Made by a program: the position numbers and the translations under genes. Positions 62,701 to 64,000 of a stretch of DNA of 64,000 nt are shown one piece after another. Position 1 is the stretch's first letter. The number at the start of each line of letters is the position of its first letter. Source of the DNA: Fagopyrum homotropicum (lineage: Eukaryota > Streptophyta > Magnoliopsida > Caryophyllales > Polygonaceae). The notes beneath the pieces are model-generated. The model did no database searches. It saw nothing but the letters and a program-made list of their open reading frames with translations, and was not told the DNA's origin. Location: NCBI GenBank assembly GCA_033239125.1, contig BSWB01000006.1, forward strand, positions 113,196,242 through 113,260,241. Reading direction: 5' to 3'.

Positions 62701-64000
62701 CATAGGTTACACCACGGATGATCTTGTTGGCATTAAACCTTCTTTCTGCATGCATAGAATTCTAATGGAGGATAATCATAAGACTTCACGGGAACCTCAA
62801 AGACGGTTAAATCCGATCATGAAAGAGGTTGTGAAGAAGGAAGTTCTTAAGTTGTTGGATGCAGGTATTATTTATCCTATCTCGGACAGCAAGTGGGTTA
62901 GCCCGGTGCATGTCATTCCGAAGAAAGGAGGGATGACCGTTGTGACAAATAAGAACAACGAGTTGATCCCAACAAGGACCGTTACGGGCTGGAGAGTTTG
63001 CATCGACTATAGGAAGCTGAACACGGCGACTCGGAAGGATCATTTTCCGCTCCCCTTCATCGATCAAATGCTCGAACGGCTAGCCCAGCATTCACACTTC
63101 TGCTACTTGGACGGCTATAGTGGATTCTTCCAGATTCCTATCCATCCGGATGATCAGGAGAAGACCACTTTCACTTGTCCTTGGGGGACGTTTGCCTATC
63201 GGAGGATGCCATTCGGATTGTGCAATGCACCCGCTACCTTCCAGCGATGCATGATGGCTATCTTTTCCGAGTACATAGAGGAGATCATGGAGGTATTCAT
63301 GGATGATTTTTCTGTATATGGTTCCTCTTTTGATGATTGCCTATCTAACCTTTCTCTAGTGCTTAAAAGATGTGAAGACACTAACCTTGTTTTGAATTGG
63401 GAGAAGTGTCATTTTATGGTTAATGAAGGCATTGTGCTAGGACACCTCGTTTCCAATCGAGGTATTGAGGTCGATCGAGCTAAGATCGAGACTATTGAGA
63501 AACTCCCTCCTCCTTGTTCTGTTAAAGGTGTGAGGAGTTTTCTCGGGCATGCAGGTTTCTACAGGAGATTCATCAAGGACTTCTCTAAGATTTCTAAACC
63601 TCTAACTAACCTCTTGAATAAAGATGTTGTTTTTGAGTTTTCGCAGGAGTGTCTTGATGCTTTTCACAGGCTTAAGGAAGCGTTGATCTCCGCTCCTATT
63701 ATCCAGCCTCCTGATTGGACCTTGCCCTTCGAGGTCATGTGTGACGCTAGTGATGTAGCCGTAGGAGCGGTGCTTGGGCAGAAGAAAGATGGACGGACCA
63801 CCGCCATTTATTACGCTAGCAAGACGCTAGATGAAGCACAACGCAACTACGCTACCACCGAGAAGGAGTTATTGGCGGTTGTATATGCTTTCGAGAAGTT
63901 TCGTTCCTATCTAGTAGGGGCGAAAGTCATTGTCTACACCGACCATGCAGCCATTCGTTACTTATTGGCTAAGAAAGATGCAAAGCCGCGCCTTATTCGA
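59744..64000 (+). CDS. Ath-B gag-pol polyprotein, open to the window edge (1,419 codons, partial)
   Basis: Reading from the ATG at 59744 I find no stop to 64000. Domains by residue: basic/coiled head (MRRTRTGKEIVP; helix to about 85); Arg/Pro linker with CCTCGACCGAGG boxes (about 85-115); Retrotrans_gag (about 198-320, FYFSLKDRALTWYQSLP); Asn-rich linker (about 383-425) with no CCHC knuckle; retropepsin with D686-L-G-A and ILGRPFLATSG; a variable Ser/Thr/Glu linker (about 865-940); RT (about 1030-1245) with MPFGLCNAPATFQ and F1185-M-D-D; RNase H from MCDASD (D1334) to the window end. All catalytic residues that can be seen are present. Integrase would follow outside the window. Length and order match Ath-A, which has two stops where this has sense codons. 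Confidence 0.93.
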   Translation, partial: MRRTRTGKEIVPYDPEPEKTFKRRLREAKMAQQDDRDLAAQLRETQELLRLSKEELRQEKEENHARTAAIEAEIAAIRDQILLRPREDPVVDPRPRQIPVPDAPAEVLPPRMPVRDVLLAGIPQTLGQRMDPNQQLRRPGVNLGDPADHDYELRPQVLAMIRQCQFGGLEKESPHQHLQNYEILMETLRPSRIENNNYKLRPFYFSLKDRALTWYQSLPSGKISTWEEMTTEFLTKFFPPSKTAEMRGKINAFIMKDKESLSKSWERFKDILLDCPHHGIPKIELLEIYFKGLDGSTQFNLQLLSAGTFMDMAVDEAWDFIEKQALHMEKYTHQGAEGGVKRVNFQETQSNNNQLTSLKNDVKKLKELLMAQTKKEEQGQRNNNNNNNGYRNNNNGPRNNNYNNNNRGSNSNNWRANNQNHGNNHSNSNSNDSSNPFLSSPSSSSTPLKSQGQGSSSSQPEKKDAILEAILIKLSAMENSMTSFSRAQKSFEQQLANRANEAPRDPGKLPAKTETNPKGQCMAITTRSGLKTADPVPRSMQTTSVQTQSKNTSTEMPTEAAQQKAGGTTETYVPPPAYKPPLPFPQSRARAHLDKHFGKFLDLMNKLHINIPFLDAILGMPAYGKFLKEILSRKRKLEDVGEVRMTSKSSELIKIMKEKMPPKLRDPGSFCIPIQVGDVTCEALCDLGASVSIIPLELCTKIGLGEPKPVKIRLYMADRSITHPVGILEDVPVKLGNFYLPIDFVVLDIPADYPVPIILGRPFLATSGCNVDCKNAKLKFNVGGDEVEFALLAAMKGEQLTDDIFNIYDEEESRELVSSILINDPLERVINFSLMEEGIDASCDADIRSLKALEEDPGAKTEKLVQETKISSLGSSSSTSTEALSGRSEASEEHLGQRLCASTEVDSEKIQTEIAFSPVSDTTPLERGSTDPSQKAPPVVELKQLPSHLRYIFLGPDSTYPVIASASLSDSELSKLMHVLRKHRKAIGYTTDDLVGIKPSFCMHRILMEDNHKTSREPQRRLNPIMKEVVKKEVLKLLDAGIIYPISDSKWVSPVHVIPKKGGMTVVTNKNNELIPTRTVTGWRVCIDYRKLNTATRKDHFPLPFIDQMLERLAQHSHFCYLDGYSGFFQIPIHPDDQEKTTFTCPWGTFAYRRMPFGLCNAPATFQRCMMAIFSEYIEEIMEVFMDDFSVYGSSFDDCLSNLSLVLKRCEDTNLVLNWEKCHFMVNEGIVLGHLVSNRGIEVDRAKIETIEKLPPPCSVKGVRSFLGHAGFYRRFIKDFSKISKPLTNLLNKDVVFEFSQECLDAFHRLKEALISAPIIQPPDWTLPFEVMCDASDVAVGAVLGQKKDGRTTAIYYASKTLDEAQRNYATTEKELLAVVYAFEKFRSYLVGAKVIVYTDHAAIRYLLAKKDAKPRLIR
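59994..60078 (+). promoter_or_regulatory. CCTCGACCGAGG boxes in Ath-B gag linker
   Basis: TTCGACCGAGGGA (59994), CCTCGACCGAGG (60020-60031), CCCGGCCGAGGTA (about 60053) and CACCTCGG (60069) lie within 85 bp of coding sequence. Here the box is read as Arg-Pro-Arg. Ath-A has no boxes at this place. Confidence 0.6.
61350..61425 (+). promoter_or_regulatory. CCTCGACCGAGG-type boxes in Ath-B gag-protease linker
   Basis: ACCTCGCTCGA, ACCACCTCGGTCC (61367-61379), ACACCTCGACCGAGATG (61396-61412) and CAACCGAGGCG. The complete box is read as Thr-Ser-Thr-Glu here, a different frame from the gag linker. Confidence 0.55.
62358..62462 (+). promoter_or_regulatory. CCTCGACCGAGG boxes in Ath-B protease-RT linker
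   Basis: Two complete 12-bp boxes, 62379-62390 and 62445-62456, with half-boxes GCCTCGGAT (62359) and CACCTCGGTCA (62424). This is the same linker in which Ath-A carries CCACGACCGTGG boxes at 49399-49490. Confidence 0.65.

Larger units (their letters stand above)
57865..64000 (+). mobile_element. Ath-B: Athila-like element with open gag-pol, 3' part outside window
   Basis: It is inserted into the 3' LTR of Ath-A. It has a 5' LTR 57865-59618, primer site 59625-59642 and a gag-pol frame open to the window edge. It is related to Ath-A in all domains, but its LTR is clearly a different family, matching the solo LTR in Gypsy1. Because it sits in a young element and its frame is intact, it is the youngest and best-preserved element here. 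Confidence 0.92.

Overview
The window is repeat-filled nuclear DNA of a flowering plant, probably a dicot (the species cannot be told from the sequence). Almost all of it is retrotransposon sequence nested several layers deep. I see no ordinary host gene, tRNA, rRNA or CRISPR array. The only non-retroelement coding trace is a broken fragment resembling a plant mobile domain at about 42.3-42.85 kb.

Left block (1-14,743): a minus-strand Ty1/Copia element ('Copia1') with gag, protease, integrase and RT/RNase H; its left end lies outside the window. A plus-strand chromodomain Ty3/Gypsy element ('Gypsy1', 1139-11739, target-site duplication CGAGG) sits between Copia1's integrase and RT. Gypsy1 carries inside its gag a solo LTR (3842-5552) of the same family as the element at the right end of the window.

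Middle block (14,744-about 40,400): an old minus-strand Athila-like remnant (pieces at 14.75-15.05 kb and 39.5-40.4 kb) was split by an L1-type LINE. The LINE was then cut into pieces by four insertions: a gag-only Copia derivative ('Copia2', 15667-24272, itself holding a solo Athila-type LTR at 19399-21079); a hAT-type MITE (26490-26878) placed in the endonuclease S-D-H motif; a minus-strand non-autonomous Athila-like element ('Ath-C', 29421-35281) with an unidentified ORF; and a 3.27-kb solo LTR (35422-38690). Five of these insertions have recognisable target-site duplications at both ends, two of them with one transition.

Right block (about 40.4-64 kb): simple repeats, a MITE, the mobile-domain fragment and a Gypsy LTR lead into two related Athila-like elements. 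'Ath-A' (44780 onward) has LTRs that differ at only about a dozen sites by eye, gag-pol with one frameshift and two stops, and an intact 520-codon third ORF. 'Ath-B' starts at 57865, inside Ath-A's 3' LTR, and its gag-pol reads open from 59744 to the window edge (1,419 codons), so it may be recently active.

The most unusual signal is a set of short, near-palindromic, CG-centred motifs that are uniform within an element but differ between elements: CCACGRCCGTGG in Ath-A, CCTCGACCGAGG in Ath-B, GCCGCCCCTGCG in Gypsy1. They cluster at the same architectural places: just upstream of the LTR TATA box, about 470-580 nt downstream of it, inside poorly conserved linkers of gag-pol (read there in more than one reading frame), and in the leader of the third ORF. 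I know of no described function for this arrangement. It looks like a coevolving DNA- or RNA-level recognition system.
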